Shown piece after piece: positions 24,022 to 31,741 of a DNA stretch of 31,927 bases; the first letter of the stretch is position 1, and every line of letters starts with the position of its first letter. The notes under the pieces are model-generated. The model made no database searches, was not told where the DNA came from, and saw only the letters and a program-made list of their open reading frames with translations. A program made the translations under genes and the position numbers. The stretch spans positions 1 to 31,927 of the forward strand of contig CAKUQM010000021.1 in the NCBI GenBank assembly GCA_934675465.1, given 5' to 3'. Source of the stretch: an uncultured Erysipelotrichaceae bacterium (lineage in GTDB: Bacteria; Bacillota_I; Bacilli_A; Erysipelotrichales; Erysipelotrichaceae).

Positions 24022-25116
24022 ATGAATAGTGCTGTTTTATTTTTAGATGGTCAAAAAGAATTAGAGTTAGCGACTCTAATGGTTAATGATAAGATGTTAA
24101 TCGATTATACAATCGATGTTTTAAGGCGTCTTGATTTGGATTCAATCTTTTTGATTGGTGGTGAAAATGTACATATTGATGGTGTAGTTAATAGAAGTTC
24201 AGTTGAAGAAATTGTTGGCGATTTAAGTAGTAATGATGGTAAGTGTTTACTATTGTCACCTTTTTATCCTTTGATTGAGAAGGAAGATTTTTTAAGTTTA
24301 ATAAAACAGGAAAATAGCGTTTTTTATAATGAGGAGCTAGTTCCTGTTTTTTGTTTAAATAATAAGGATATTGAAGCTTTTGAAACTTTACAATATAAAG
24401 CGGTTACTATAACAAGTGAGAATAGTAAACGTTTTGAAAGTATTAAGGATATTCCTTTTGTTTGGAAGACTATTAAAAATAGAATTATTGATAAGCACAT
24501 GAATAATGGTGTCATTATCGAGGAACCTGATAATGTTTCTATTGGAATTGATGTAAAGATTGATAAGGGTACAAATATTGGTCCTTATGTAAGCATTAGT
24601 GGTAAGTCTAGTATTGGTAAGAATAATAGAATAGGTAAGGGTAGTACTATTAAGGGTTCTAAGCTTGGTGATGACAATGAAATTGATGATTCTAAGCTTT
24701 ATGATAGTACACTTGGAAATAATTGTATTATTGGTCCTAATAGTTTGGTTGACTCTAAGTGTTTTATTGGGGATAATACTAGGGTTGCAAGTTTTGTGAA
24801 GCTTTCAAATTGTAGACTTGCGAATGATTGTGTTGTTGATCATTTGTCTTGTTTATCGAATACAACTTTGAGGAATAATGTTAGGGTTGGTGCTAGTGTC
24901 ACTACCGCTAATAATAAGCTGACTATGGTTGGTTCTTATAGTGAGATCGGTAACAATGTTAACTTGATTTCACCTTTATATGTAGGTTCTTATGCCTTTG
25001 TTGCGGCTGGATCTACTATAGATAAGAATGTTGAGAATGGAGACTTGGCAATAGCGCGTCTTTATCAACAAAACAAAAAAGGATATGGATATAAGTATAC
25101 TAAGGAGGGGCAGTAA
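24022..25116 (+). CDS. GlmU-like protein with a degenerate nucleotidyltransferase domain
   Basis: A 364-residue protein at the position where Firmicutes carry glmU, directly before prs. The C-terminal 200 residues are a left-handed beta-helix with many hexapeptide turns and align with the GlmU acetyltransferase, including VVDHLSCL with the catalytic-type histidine. The N-terminal part is about 160 residues rather than 230 and lacks the GxGTRM loop, the following lysine and the GDxPL aspartate (here LLLSPFYPL). UDP-GlcNAc pyrophosphorylase activity should be absent. Some acetyltransferase residues are also changed. It may be a scaffold, a regulator or a one-activity remnant. The 5' leader appears short and lacks a Shine-Dalgarno. 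Confidence 0.7.
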   Translation: MNSAVLFLDGQKELELATLMVNDKMLIDYTIDVLRRLDLDSIFLIGGENVHIDGVVNRSSVEEIVGDLSSNDGKCLLLSPFYPLIEKEDFLSLIKQENSVFYNEELVPVFCLNNKDIEAFETLQYKAVTITSENSKRFESIKDIPFVWKTIKNRIIDKHMNNGVIIEEPDNVSIGIDVKIDKGTNIGPYVSISGKSSIGKNNRIGKGSTIKGSKLGDDNEIDDSKLYDSTLGNNCIIGPNSLVDSKCFIGDNTRVASFVKLSNCRLANDCVVDHLSCLSNTTLRNNVRVGASVTTANNKLTMVGSYSEIGNNVNLISPLYVGSYAFVAAGSTIDKNVENGDLAIARLYQQNKKGYGYKYTKEGQ

Positions 25117-25126
25117 GTAATTTAGT

Positions 25127-26095
25127 ATGAACGAAGATATCAAAGTTTTTTCTTTATCTGGTAACCAAGATCTAGCAAATGAGATTTGTTCTCATTTAGG
25201 TATTGAACCTGGTAAGATTTCAGTTAATCATTTCGCAGATGGCGAAACATTAGTTGAATTCGGTGAGAGCGTTCGTGGTAAGCAAGTTTATTTTGTGCAA
25301 AGTACATATAAGCCAGTTAACGAACGTATTATGGAACTTCTTGTGGCAATTGATGCGGCTAAGCGTGCAAGTGCTAGTGAGATTCAATGTATTATTCCTT
25401 ATTATGGATATGCAAGACAAGATCGTAAGGCAAAACCAAGACAACCTATTACAGCAAGACTTGTAGCTGATTTATTAGAAGCAGCTGGTGCTAATAGAGT
25501 TATTACAATTGATTTACACGCATCTCAAATTCAAGGTTTCTTCTCATTCCCAGCAGATGATTTAACAAGTATTCCTATGATGGGTCGTTATTTCTTAAAT
25601 AAGGGTTTAGATATGGAAAATGTTGTTGTTGTTTCTCCTGACCATGGTGGTGCAACAAGAGCTAGAAACTTAGCAAATATCTTAGATACTAGTATTGCGA
25701 TTGTTGATAAAAGACGTCCAAGACCTAACGTTTGTGAAGCACAAAGTGTTATCGGTGATGTTGATGGTAAGGACTGTATCGTTGTAGATGATATTTGTGA
25801 CACTGCAGGTTCTTTAGTTGCTGCTTGTGATATCTTAAAGAGATTTGGTGCTAAGGATATTTATGTTTGTCTAGCACATGGTGTTTTCTCAGGTCCAGCT
25901 ATTGAAAGACTTGAAAACTCTTGTATCAAGGAAGTTGTTTGTACAAATTCTATTCCTCTTGATGAAGAAAAGAAGGCTCAAACTACTAAGATTAAGCAAT
26001 TAAGTATTGGTTTGATGTTATCTAAGTTAATCTTAGCTATTTCTAGTCATAAGCCAGTATCTGAAATCTATAGATTATTTGAAGATCACGAATAA
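25127..26095 (+). CDS. prs: Ribose-phosphate pyrophosphokinase (PRPP synthetase)
   Basis: A 322-residue class I PRPP synthetase making PRPP from ribose 5-phosphate and ATP for nucleotide, histidine and tryptophan synthesis. Signatures: DGETLVEFGESVRG, YYGYARQDRKAKPRQPIT, the metal site ITIDLHASQIQGFF and the PRPP loop VVDDICDTAGS. The ATG is 10 bases after the GlmU-like stop. The best Shine-Dalgarno, aaggaggg, lies an unusual 16 bases or so upstream, within the preceding gene. A terminator follows. Confidence 0.95.
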   Translation: MNEDIKVFSLSGNQDLANEICSHLGIEPGKISVNHFADGETLVEFGESVRGKQVYFVQSTYKPVNERIMELLVAIDAAKRASASEIQCIIPYYGYARQDRKAKPRQPITARLVADLLEAAGANRVITIDLHASQIQGFFSFPADDLTSIPMMGRYFLNKGLDMENVVVVSPDHGGATRARNLANILDTSIAIVDKRRPRPNVCEAQSVIGDVDGKDCIVVDDICDTAGSLVAACDILKRFGAKDIYVCLAHGVFSGPAIERLENSCIKEVVCTNSIPLDEEKKAQTTKIKQLSIGLMLSKLILAISSHKPVSEIYRLFEDHE

Positions 26096-26103
26096 TAAAA
26101 CTA

Positions 26104-26133
26104 AAGCAAGTACCTCTTGGTGCTTGCCTTTTT
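26104..26133. terminator. Bidirectional terminator between prs and the CxxC-repeat gene
   Basis: GCAAGTACC (26106-26114) pairs with GGTGCTTGC (26119-26127) with one G-T pair and a 4-base loop. It is flanked by AAA on one side and CTTTTT on the other. It sits between two convergent genes and can serve prs (plus) and the 26141-28075 gene (minus). Confidence 0.7.
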
Positions 26134-26140
26134 AAAAGTA

Positions 26141-28075
26141 TCATTCATCACTTAGATTCTCATCTAGCTTTCTCTTGCCTTGTTTAATTTTTTCTAGATA
26201 TGAGGCAATACTTTCAAATACTTCTCCATCTATTCCAAATATAGCACATGCATCAGCAAGCACCGTTAATTTATCAACTGAATCAGGATCTCCTTCTTTG
26301 ACAATATCATGAATCTCTTTTCCTGATGATAATAAATCTAAGATATTGGCTGCCCACTCTAGGCCAAAGACTGATAGGACAAGACTTAGACCTTCTAAAC
26401 TATTATCGATATCAAGCTCTGGTTTATATAATGGCAATAGAATAGTGGTTGTTATGTTTTTATCATAAGTAGTGTAATTGACTATTGTCTTATCTTTCTT
26501 TAATTGAATTAATTCGTTAATGTGATTATCAATGATAGCGTTTGAACCAATAACTAAAACTTTAATATCTTCAAATTCATTTAGTTTATTGATGTTTGTG
26601 TTTGATAATTCAAAGATGATTAAATCAGGATTTTGTTCTTCTATTAATTCCTGATAATTTTCTATATTGTCAAAGTTGAACTTAATCATTGGCATTTTCT
26701 TAAGCGTTTCACTTAAACTTTTTGAATATTCATTTTCGGTTGCGATAAGATCAATTGTCTTTATTTCTAATTCTTTTAATAATTGTCTACTTGTTTTTGC
26801 GACTAATGATTTGCCAATAAGTTTGACTCCTGTTTTGGCAGCTTTTTTGGTTATAAAGAAATATATGCTAGCTGTAGAAACTCCAATAATGGCAATTGAT
26901 GTTAATGCGACTGTTGTTGGGTTTTCTTTAGCATATTCTATAAAAGTTAAAGCAGGAATTTCTTCTCTTAATATATTGTTACATCGAGTACACCTCTTTT
27001 CTTTATAACCTTTTTGGTTTAATGAAGGTTCTTTGATGACTACAAATTCTGAGAAGTTATGACCTAGTGGATTTATATCTTCACTAAGTTCCTTATTACA
27101 TCTTTTACATAGGGCTTGTTTATATCCTTTATCAATACATGTAGGATTTTTCTTAAGTTCCATATTTGTCATTTCATGGCCTAATGCTTTAATGGAATTG
27201 TTTTCTTCTTTATTACAACGGGAACATGTTCTTGTTTCTATACCATCATCAATACATGTAGGTACGTTTATTATTTTCCATTCGCTGAAGTTGTGATTTA
27301 AAGCTTTGATTGTTTTAGTTTCTTCTTTATTACATCTAGTGCAAGCACGACTATCTTTACCATTTTCTGTACATGTTACTTTCTTTATGGTTTTCCAGTT
27401 TGTGAAGTTATGTCCTAATGCGTTAATGATTCTCGACTCTTTCTTGTTGCATCGTGAGCATGTTCTTACTTCTTCACCTTGTGTTACACAAGTTGCGGGT
27501 TTAGAAGTGTTCCAATTAGCAAAATTATGGCCAAGAGCATTAGTTGTGATATTGCTAGATTCATTACATCTCGTACATGCTTTTTGTGTTAAACCATTTT
27601 CGGTGCAAGTAGGATTTTTAATTACTGTTTCACTAAAACTATGACCAAGTTCTGGTATTGGACTATTACGAATTTGGCCACACTGCGCGCATTCTTCTTG
27701 TTTGATACCAGCTACAGTACATGTTGGCTGTGTTGTACCAATATTATTCCAAGTGTGATTTATCTTTGGAGTATTTGTTTGTTTACGATGCTGACAATAT
27801 CGACATAGTTCAACAACAGTGCCTTCATCTTGGCATGTTGCAGGTGTTTCACTTTGAATATGATAATCATGTTTATTACCAGGAACATAAGTGCTTGTTT
27901 GACATACATCACAAGTAATGAATTGGCCTTCACATACGATGTTGTCAGGATCATATGTTATTGTGTTTTGACAGTTATCACATGTTATTGTATCGCCATG
28001 GATGTGTAGAGGAGTAAAAGCAATAGTTAATAATGTTAATACAAATAAGCAAATGACAGTTCTTTTCTTATTCAT
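26141..28075 (-). CDS. Secreted CxxC-repeat protein with membrane helix and receiver-like cytoplasmic domain
   Basis: A 644-residue protein of unusual layout. It has a signal peptide (about 1-28) and then ten CxxC knuckles between residues 32 and 366, seven of them in a repeat of about 40 residues (CTRCN, then ALGHNFxxW, then TCxxxG). A membrane helix at 387-409 follows (TTVALTSIAIIGVSTASIYF). The C-terminal 230 residues should be cytoplasmic. Residues 437-550 look like a receiver fold (NPDLIIFEL, KVLVIGSN) with Glu where the phosphorylated Asp would be, then a helical tail. I know no family with this whole layout. A role in metal or ligand sensing across the membrane is a guess. A good Shine-Dalgarno (aaaggag) is present. 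Confidence 0.75.
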   Translation of the reverse strand: MNKKRTVICLFVLTLLTIAFTPLHIHGDTITCDNCQNTITYDPDNIVCEGQFITCDVCQTSTYVPGNKHDYHIQSETPATCQDEGTVVELCRYCQHRKQTNTPKINHTWNNIGTTQPTCTVAGIKQEECAQCGQIRNSPIPELGHSFSETVIKNPTCTENGLTQKACTRCNESSNITTNALGHNFANWNTSKPATCVTQGEEVRTCSRCNKKESRIINALGHNFTNWKTIKKVTCTENGKDSRACTRCNKEETKTIKALNHNFSEWKIINVPTCIDDGIETRTCSRCNKEENNSIKALGHEMTNMELKKNPTCIDKGYKQALCKRCNKELSEDINPLGHNFSEFVVIKEPSLNQKGYKEKRCTRCNNILREEIPALTFIEYAKENPTTVALTSIAIIGVSTASIYFFITKKAAKTGVKLIGKSLVAKTSRQLLKELEIKTIDLIATENEYSKSLSETLKKMPMIKFNFDNIENYQELIEEQNPDLIIFELSNTNINKLNEFEDIKVLVIGSNAIIDNHINELIQLKKDKTIVNYTTYDKNITTTILLPLYKPELDIDNSLEGLSLVLSVFGLEWAANILDLLSSGKEIHDIVKEGDPDSVDKLTVLADACAIFGIDGEVFESIASYLEKIKQGKRKLDENLSDE

Positions 28076-28157
28076 AGGCGTCTCCTTTCTATACTGTCTC
28101 TTTTCATCTTTATAATAAAAAAGTGCAGTTTAAAAGCATTCACCTAAATTGATGATT

Positions 28158-28300
28158 TTAATATGACTCTCTTATAGAGAAGCCGTAATAACTACAGTAA
28201 AAATCGGCAAAGACTACATATTTTAGTCTAATATGACTAGTGATCGAGTTGCAGAAACTTGAAAAGGCCTGCGACCAAGGTAGTTCCTGCGGAGGCTCAT
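28158..28300. ncRNA. Structured intergenic element, possible noncoding RNA (family not identified)
   Basis: This GC-richer island within a 233-base gap holds nested complementary segments. AGCC (28181-28184) pairs with GGCT (28294-28297). AACTAC (28190-28195) pairs with GTAGTT (28280-28285). Hairpins AGACTA/TAGTCT (28211-28216, 28224-28229) and GTTGCAG/CTGCGAC (28248-28254, 28269-28275) lie inside. The fold is almost symmetrical, so the strand is unclear. On the minus strand it would lie between the nagZ gene and the CxxC-repeat gene, upstream of the latter's own likely promoter. No known riboswitch signature is seen. Confidence 0.3.
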
Positions 28301-28308
28301 TTGCATTA

Positions 28309-29475
28309 TTAGTCATCTTTCTTGAAGTAAAAATCACTAGAAAAGATAATTGAATATGGTTCTATAAGTTTATATTTAGTCTTAAGTTTTAAAATTCTTT
28401 TAACTGATTCGTTGATTCTTTCCTCTTTGATTTGATTAGTATTAATTGCTTGTATTATGGTGTCAAAAGCTTCTTTATAGTTTTCCGGCATCAACAAAAT
28501 ATCGACTCCAGCATAAATTGCGCCTAGGGCAACTTCTTGGTTTGTGCAGTATTTAGTGATGGCTGCCATCTCAAATGAATCAGTAATCACAAGGCCATCA
28601 TATTTATAATTTTTTCTTAAAATATCGGTGATAATTTCTTTTGATAAAGAAGCTGGTAAATCATCATTTGTGGTATTTGGTGTTTTAATATGACCAATCA
28701 TAACCATATCGGAAATATCTAGGTTGTTGATAAAAGGGACTAGCTCTTCTTCCTTTAACATCTCTAAAGTATCTTCAATATTAACCTCATTTAAATGGCT
28801 ATCATCTTTACTATTACCATGACCTGGAAAATGTTTAGTACAGGCGATGATATTGTTGTCATGTAGACCACTAATAAAGGCATTGACCATGGTTGAAACT
28901 AGAATTGGATTATTACCGAAAGATCTTTCGCCTATGATGTTATCTTGAGAATCTGAGTTGATATCAGCTACAGGGGCAAAATCAATATCGATATGATATT
29001 TCTTTAAATAAGAGCCGATATAATATCCTTGTTTATAGGCATCATCATATGTTTTTAGGGTATTACTATTAGGCATTTTCTTAACTCTAAATTTATTTGA
29101 GTTGGCAATTCTTGAAACAACGCCTCCTTCTTCATCGATGCAAATTAATGGTCTATTATTTAGATTATGAATGTTGTTTGTAAGGGTGATAAGTTGTCTT
29201 TCATCATTTAAATTTTTCGCAAAAAGCACTATACCACCACATGGATACTCATTATATGTGTCTATCATTTCATCATTTAAGATGTCGTGTTTGATATACT
29301 TGCCGCTTAATTCATCGCTGATATAGTCAGGATCTAGTGCCTCAAGTCTTATAAAAAACATTTGACCTACTTTTTCTCTTAATGACATTTGATTGATGAT
29401 TAAATCATATTCATCTTTGATAGAAAGCGGTTGAATTAGAAACATGATTGTTAATAAGGAATTAATCAATTTCAT
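28309..29475 (-). CDS. nagZ: Glycoside hydrolase family 3 beta-N-acetylhexosaminidase (NagZ-like)
   Basis: A 388-residue GH3 enzyme. ICIDEEGGVVSR is the substrate loop. KHFPGHG (214-220) with the DDSH loop (224-227) gives the Asp-His general acid-base pair special to NagZ, and Asp299 in VITDSFEM is the nucleophile. It removes terminal N-acetylglucosamine from peptidoglycan fragments. The N-terminus (MKLINSLLTIMFLIQPLS) is hydrophobic and could be a signal peptide or anchor, placing it outside the cell as with Bacillus NagZ. It overlaps the upstream hydrolase by 14 bases. Confidence 0.88.
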   Translation of the reverse strand: MKLINSLLTIMFLIQPLSIKDEYDLIINQMSLREKVGQMFFIRLEALDPDYISDELSGKYIKHDILNDEMIDTYNEYPCGGIVLFAKNLNDERQLITLTNNIHNLNNRPLICIDEEGGVVSRIANSNKFRVKKMPNSNTLKTYDDAYKQGYYIGSYLKKYHIDIDFAPVADINSDSQDNIIGERSFGNNPILVSTMVNAFISGLHDNNIIACTKHFPGHGNSKDDSHLNEVNIEDTLEMLKEEELVPFINNLDISDMVMIGHIKTPNTTNDDLPASLSKEIITDILRKNYKYDGLVITDSFEMAAITKYCTNQEVALGAIYAGVDILLMPENYKEAFDTIIQAINTNQIKEERINESVKRILKLKTKYKLIEPYSIIFSSDFYFKKDD

Positions 29476-30397
29476 CTAAAAACTCCCTTACCGTTTTTTC
29501 GTAAAGCTTGGTATCTTTTAAATAACTCTTGGCATGGCTTGCATCTTTAATTATTAATAATTTCTTCTTACAGGTCGCATTTTCAAATATCTTATAGGCA
29601 TCACTAGTAGGGACAAAATGGTCTCTACTACCGTGGATGATTAAAAGGTTATTTTTGTAGTTTTTGATTGATTTATAAGCTTCTTTATCTTTAAGTGAAT
29701 ATTTAGCTAATAATTTTAAAAGAATATTAGATATTGGAACTAATGGAAAAGATGGAAGGTGATACATCTTCTTGATTTGATAAGCTACCTCATCATAACC
29801 TGAGGCAAAACCGCAGTCGGCGATGATGGCTTTTACTGGGCTCGAACATGGGCTCGAATCTGGACTCGAACATGGGCTCGAATCTGATGGACTCGAATCT
29901 GTGTTTAAAACCGTAGCAGCACCCATCGACATTCCATACAAGATGATGGTTTCTTGATTCATGTTGGTAACAAGATAATCAACCCAAGAATTAACATCAA
30001 TAGAATCTAAGACACCAAAACCAATGTATTTACCTTGTGATAAACCATGAGCTCTATTATCTACAAATAAAAGGTTGTAGCCAAGACTATTAAGAAACTT
30101 AGCAGACATGCCAAAATCATAAAGACCATCCTTGGCCTTATAACCATGAACACAAATGATAGTCTTGTTGGTATTGTTGTTGATGAATAGGGCATGTAGT
30201 TTTAGATTATCAAAAGAATTAATATATAAGTCTTCAGGATTTAAAGAATAGATATATTCTCTACCTTCTTGATTGGCGTTAATATATTCATACCATGCAG
30301 GTGTTGTATCTAATTTATCATTTCTTACAAAAGTTTCTTTAATAAGAAAAAGACAAATAATGATAATAACAAGTAATACTAATAAAATTAAATACAT
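29462..30397 (-). CDS. Membrane-anchored alpha/beta hydrolase with a low-complexity repeat insertion
   Basis: A 311-residue serine hydrolase of the YqkD/BAAT-like type. An N-terminal membrane anchor (residues 2-20) is followed by the oxyanion region IICVHGYKAKDG, the nucleophile elbow GMSMGA with Ser157, the acid residue in HGSRDHFVP and the catalytic His in KDASHAKSY. Between the elbow helix and the next strand lies a 21-residue insertion (167-187) of repeated S-S-P units, encoded by a 12-base tandem repeat. The substrate is unknown. The promoter TTTACC-17-TAGAAT ends 6 bases before the ATG, with no Shine-Dalgarno. It is co-transcribed with nagZ. Confidence 0.85.
   Translation of the reverse strand: MYLILLVLLVIIIICLFLIKETFVRNDKLDTTPAWYEYINANQEGREYIYSLNPEDLYINSFDNLKLHALFINNNTNKTIICVHGYKAKDGLYDFGMSAKFLNSLGYNLLFVDNRAHGLSQGKYIGFGVLDSIDVNSWVDYLVTNMNQETIILYGMSMGAATVLNTDSSPSDSSPCSSPDSSPCSSPVKAIIADCGFASGYDEVAYQIKKMYHLPSFPLVPISNILLKLLAKYSLKDKEAYKSIKNYKNNLLIIHGSRDHFVPTSDAYKIFENATCKKKLLIIKDASHAKSYLKDTKLYEKTVREFLDEID
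29838..29900 (-). repeat. 12-base tandem repeat within the alpha/beta hydrolase gene
   Basis: Five copies of a 12-base unit read on the minus strand as [GAT or TGT]-TCG-AG[T/C]-CCA. One copy has an extra TCA. They encode the peptide repeats D/C-S-S-P. The unit is a multiple of three, so copy changes keep the frame. The codons TCG, AGC and CCA are uncommon in neighbouring genes. Confidence 0.85.
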
Positions 30398-30403
30398 ACT
30401 TTC

Positions 30404-30432
30404 ATTCTAAACCACTTGCGTATGGTGGTAAA
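30404..30432 (-). promoter_or_regulatory. Promoter of the hydrolase-nagZ operon (leaderless type)
   Basis: On the minus strand TTTACC (30427-30432), a 17-base spacer and TAGAAT (30404-30409) are followed by 6 bases and the ATG. The transcription start would coincide with the start codon. It lies in the 45-base gap that must also hold the murD promoter. Confidence 0.5.
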
Positions 30433-30442
30433 CTTATAAAGT

Positions 30443-31741
30443 ATGAAAAAGGTTTTAGTTATTGGTTGTGCAAGAAGCGGCTATTGGGCTTGTAAGCTTC
30501 TTAATAAGAAAGGTTTTGATGTGACTTTAACTGATGCGAAAGAAGTTAAAGAGAAATCAGAACTGGAGATATTAGGTATAACTGTTTATGATAACGGTCA
30601 TCCTGATTGTTTATTCAATGATACCTATGACTTTGTGGTAAAGAATCCAGGTATCCCTTATTCAAATAGACTAGTTGTCTTTTTTGAAGAGGAGAAGATA
30701 CCGATTATTACTGAAATCGAATTAGCTTTAAATTATGCGAAGAATTATAAGGTAGCTGCTATTACAGGTACTAATGGTAAGACGACAATTACTACTTTAG
30801 TTCATGAAATATTGAAAGAGGAATTTAAATCTTATGCCTGTGGTAATATTGGCACTGCCTTAAGTGAAATAGTATTTGAACATGAGGATGAAGATGCACG
30901 TATTGCGTTAGAGATTAGTGCTTTCCAATTATTAGGGGCACCATCTTTCCATCCAGAATGTGCTGTTATTACAAATTTAACACCAGATCATTTAGATTAT
31001 TTTGATACATTAGATGATTATTATAAGGCAAAGACTTTGGTGTACAAGAATATGAGTGGTGATGATTGGTTCATCTTGAATCTTGATGATGAGAACTGCA
31101 TAGATTATTGTAAGGATATTAAGTGTAAAGTTGTTACTTTCTCATTAGACAAAAAAGCTGATTTATGTTTAAAAGGTGATAAGGTTTATCTATTTGACCA
31201 AGAATTATTCGATAGAAAAGATTTGAGGATTATTGGTAAACATAATCTAGCTAATGCGATGATGGCAGCTTGTTTAGCTTATAAATTAGGCGCAAGCGTT
31301 GAGGTTATCAACAAAGTCATTACAACATTTAAGGGTGTTGAACATCGTATTGAATTCGTAAAGGAAGTAGATGGCGTTAAATATTACAATGATTCAAAGG
31401 GTACAAATACTGATAGTACAGTTATTGCCCTAAGATCTTTTGAAAAGCCGGTTATTCTATTAGCCGGTGGTCATGATAAACACACAGGATTTGATGCGTT
31501 AAAGAATGAAGTTGATAAGATTGGATGTTTGATTACTTTTGGCGAGACTAAGCATCTATTGGCTGAGTTAAAAGATGATGCGATTGTGTGTGAAACTATG
31601 GATGAGGCTTTAGATAAGGCAACAAGCATAGCTAAAAAAGGTGATGTAGTATTATTATCACCTGCATGCTCAAGTTATGATCAATTTAAGAACTTTGAAG
31701 AGCGTGGAAGGATTTTTAAGGAGTTAGTGAACAAACTTTAG
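30443..31741 (+). CDS. murD: UDP-N-acetylmuramoylalanine--D-glutamate ligase
   Basis: A 432-residue Mur ligase adding D-glutamate to UDP-MurNAc-L-Ala in peptidoglycan synthesis. It has an N-terminal Rossmann domain (VLVIGCARSGYWACKLL), the ATP loop GTNGKTT (109-115), EISAFQLL, NLTPDHLDYF, and the C-terminal ligase domain with EHRIEFV, YYNDSKGTNTDST, LLAGGHDK and LSPACSSYDQF. The length is slightly below the usual 450. No Shine-Dalgarno is seen before ATG 30443. The next gene, murI, starts immediately after the stop codon; it supplies the D-glutamate. Confidence 0.95.
   Translation: MKKVLVIGCARSGYWACKLLNKKGFDVTLTDAKEVKEKSELEILGITVYDNGHPDCLFNDTYDFVVKNPGIPYSNRLVVFFEEEKIPIITEIELALNYAKNYKVAAITGTNGKTTITTLVHEILKEEFKSYACGNIGTALSEIVFEHEDEDARIALEISAFQLLGAPSFHPECAVITNLTPDHLDYFDTLDDYYKAKTLVYKNMSGDDWFILNLDDENCIDYCKDIKCKVVTFSLDKKADLCLKGDKVYLFDQELFDRKDLRIIGKHNLANAMMAACLAYKLGASVEVINKVITTFKGVEHRIEFVKEVDGVKYYNDSKGTNTDSTVIALRSFEKPVILLAGGHDKHTGFDALKNEVDKIGCLITFGETKHLLAELKDDAIVCETMDEALDKATSIAKKGDVVLLSPACSSYDQFKNFEERGRIFKELVNKL

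Noticed and set aside
26667..27644. Long plus-strand open frames opposite the CxxC-repeat gene
   Set aside because: They are antisense shadows of a repetitive coding region; the minus-strand protein has a signal peptide, regular repeats and a Shine-Dalgarno.
28158..28300. 6S RNA, SAM-I riboswitch or T-box leader
   Set aside because: There is a loose CTGCGG and a CTTATAGAG, but the long rod-like fold of 6S RNA, the GGAGGGA core of SAM-I and the T-box core are all missing. I left the element unassigned.
29838..29900. CRISPR-like or phase-variable repeat
   Set aside because: Units are 12 bases, directly adjacent, in frame and coding; there are no spacers and length change would not shift the frame.
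30421..30442. Leaderless-type start for murD
   Set aside because: The possible -10 hexamers (TATGGT, TTATAA) are 16 and 3 bases from the ATG, which does not fit the pattern.
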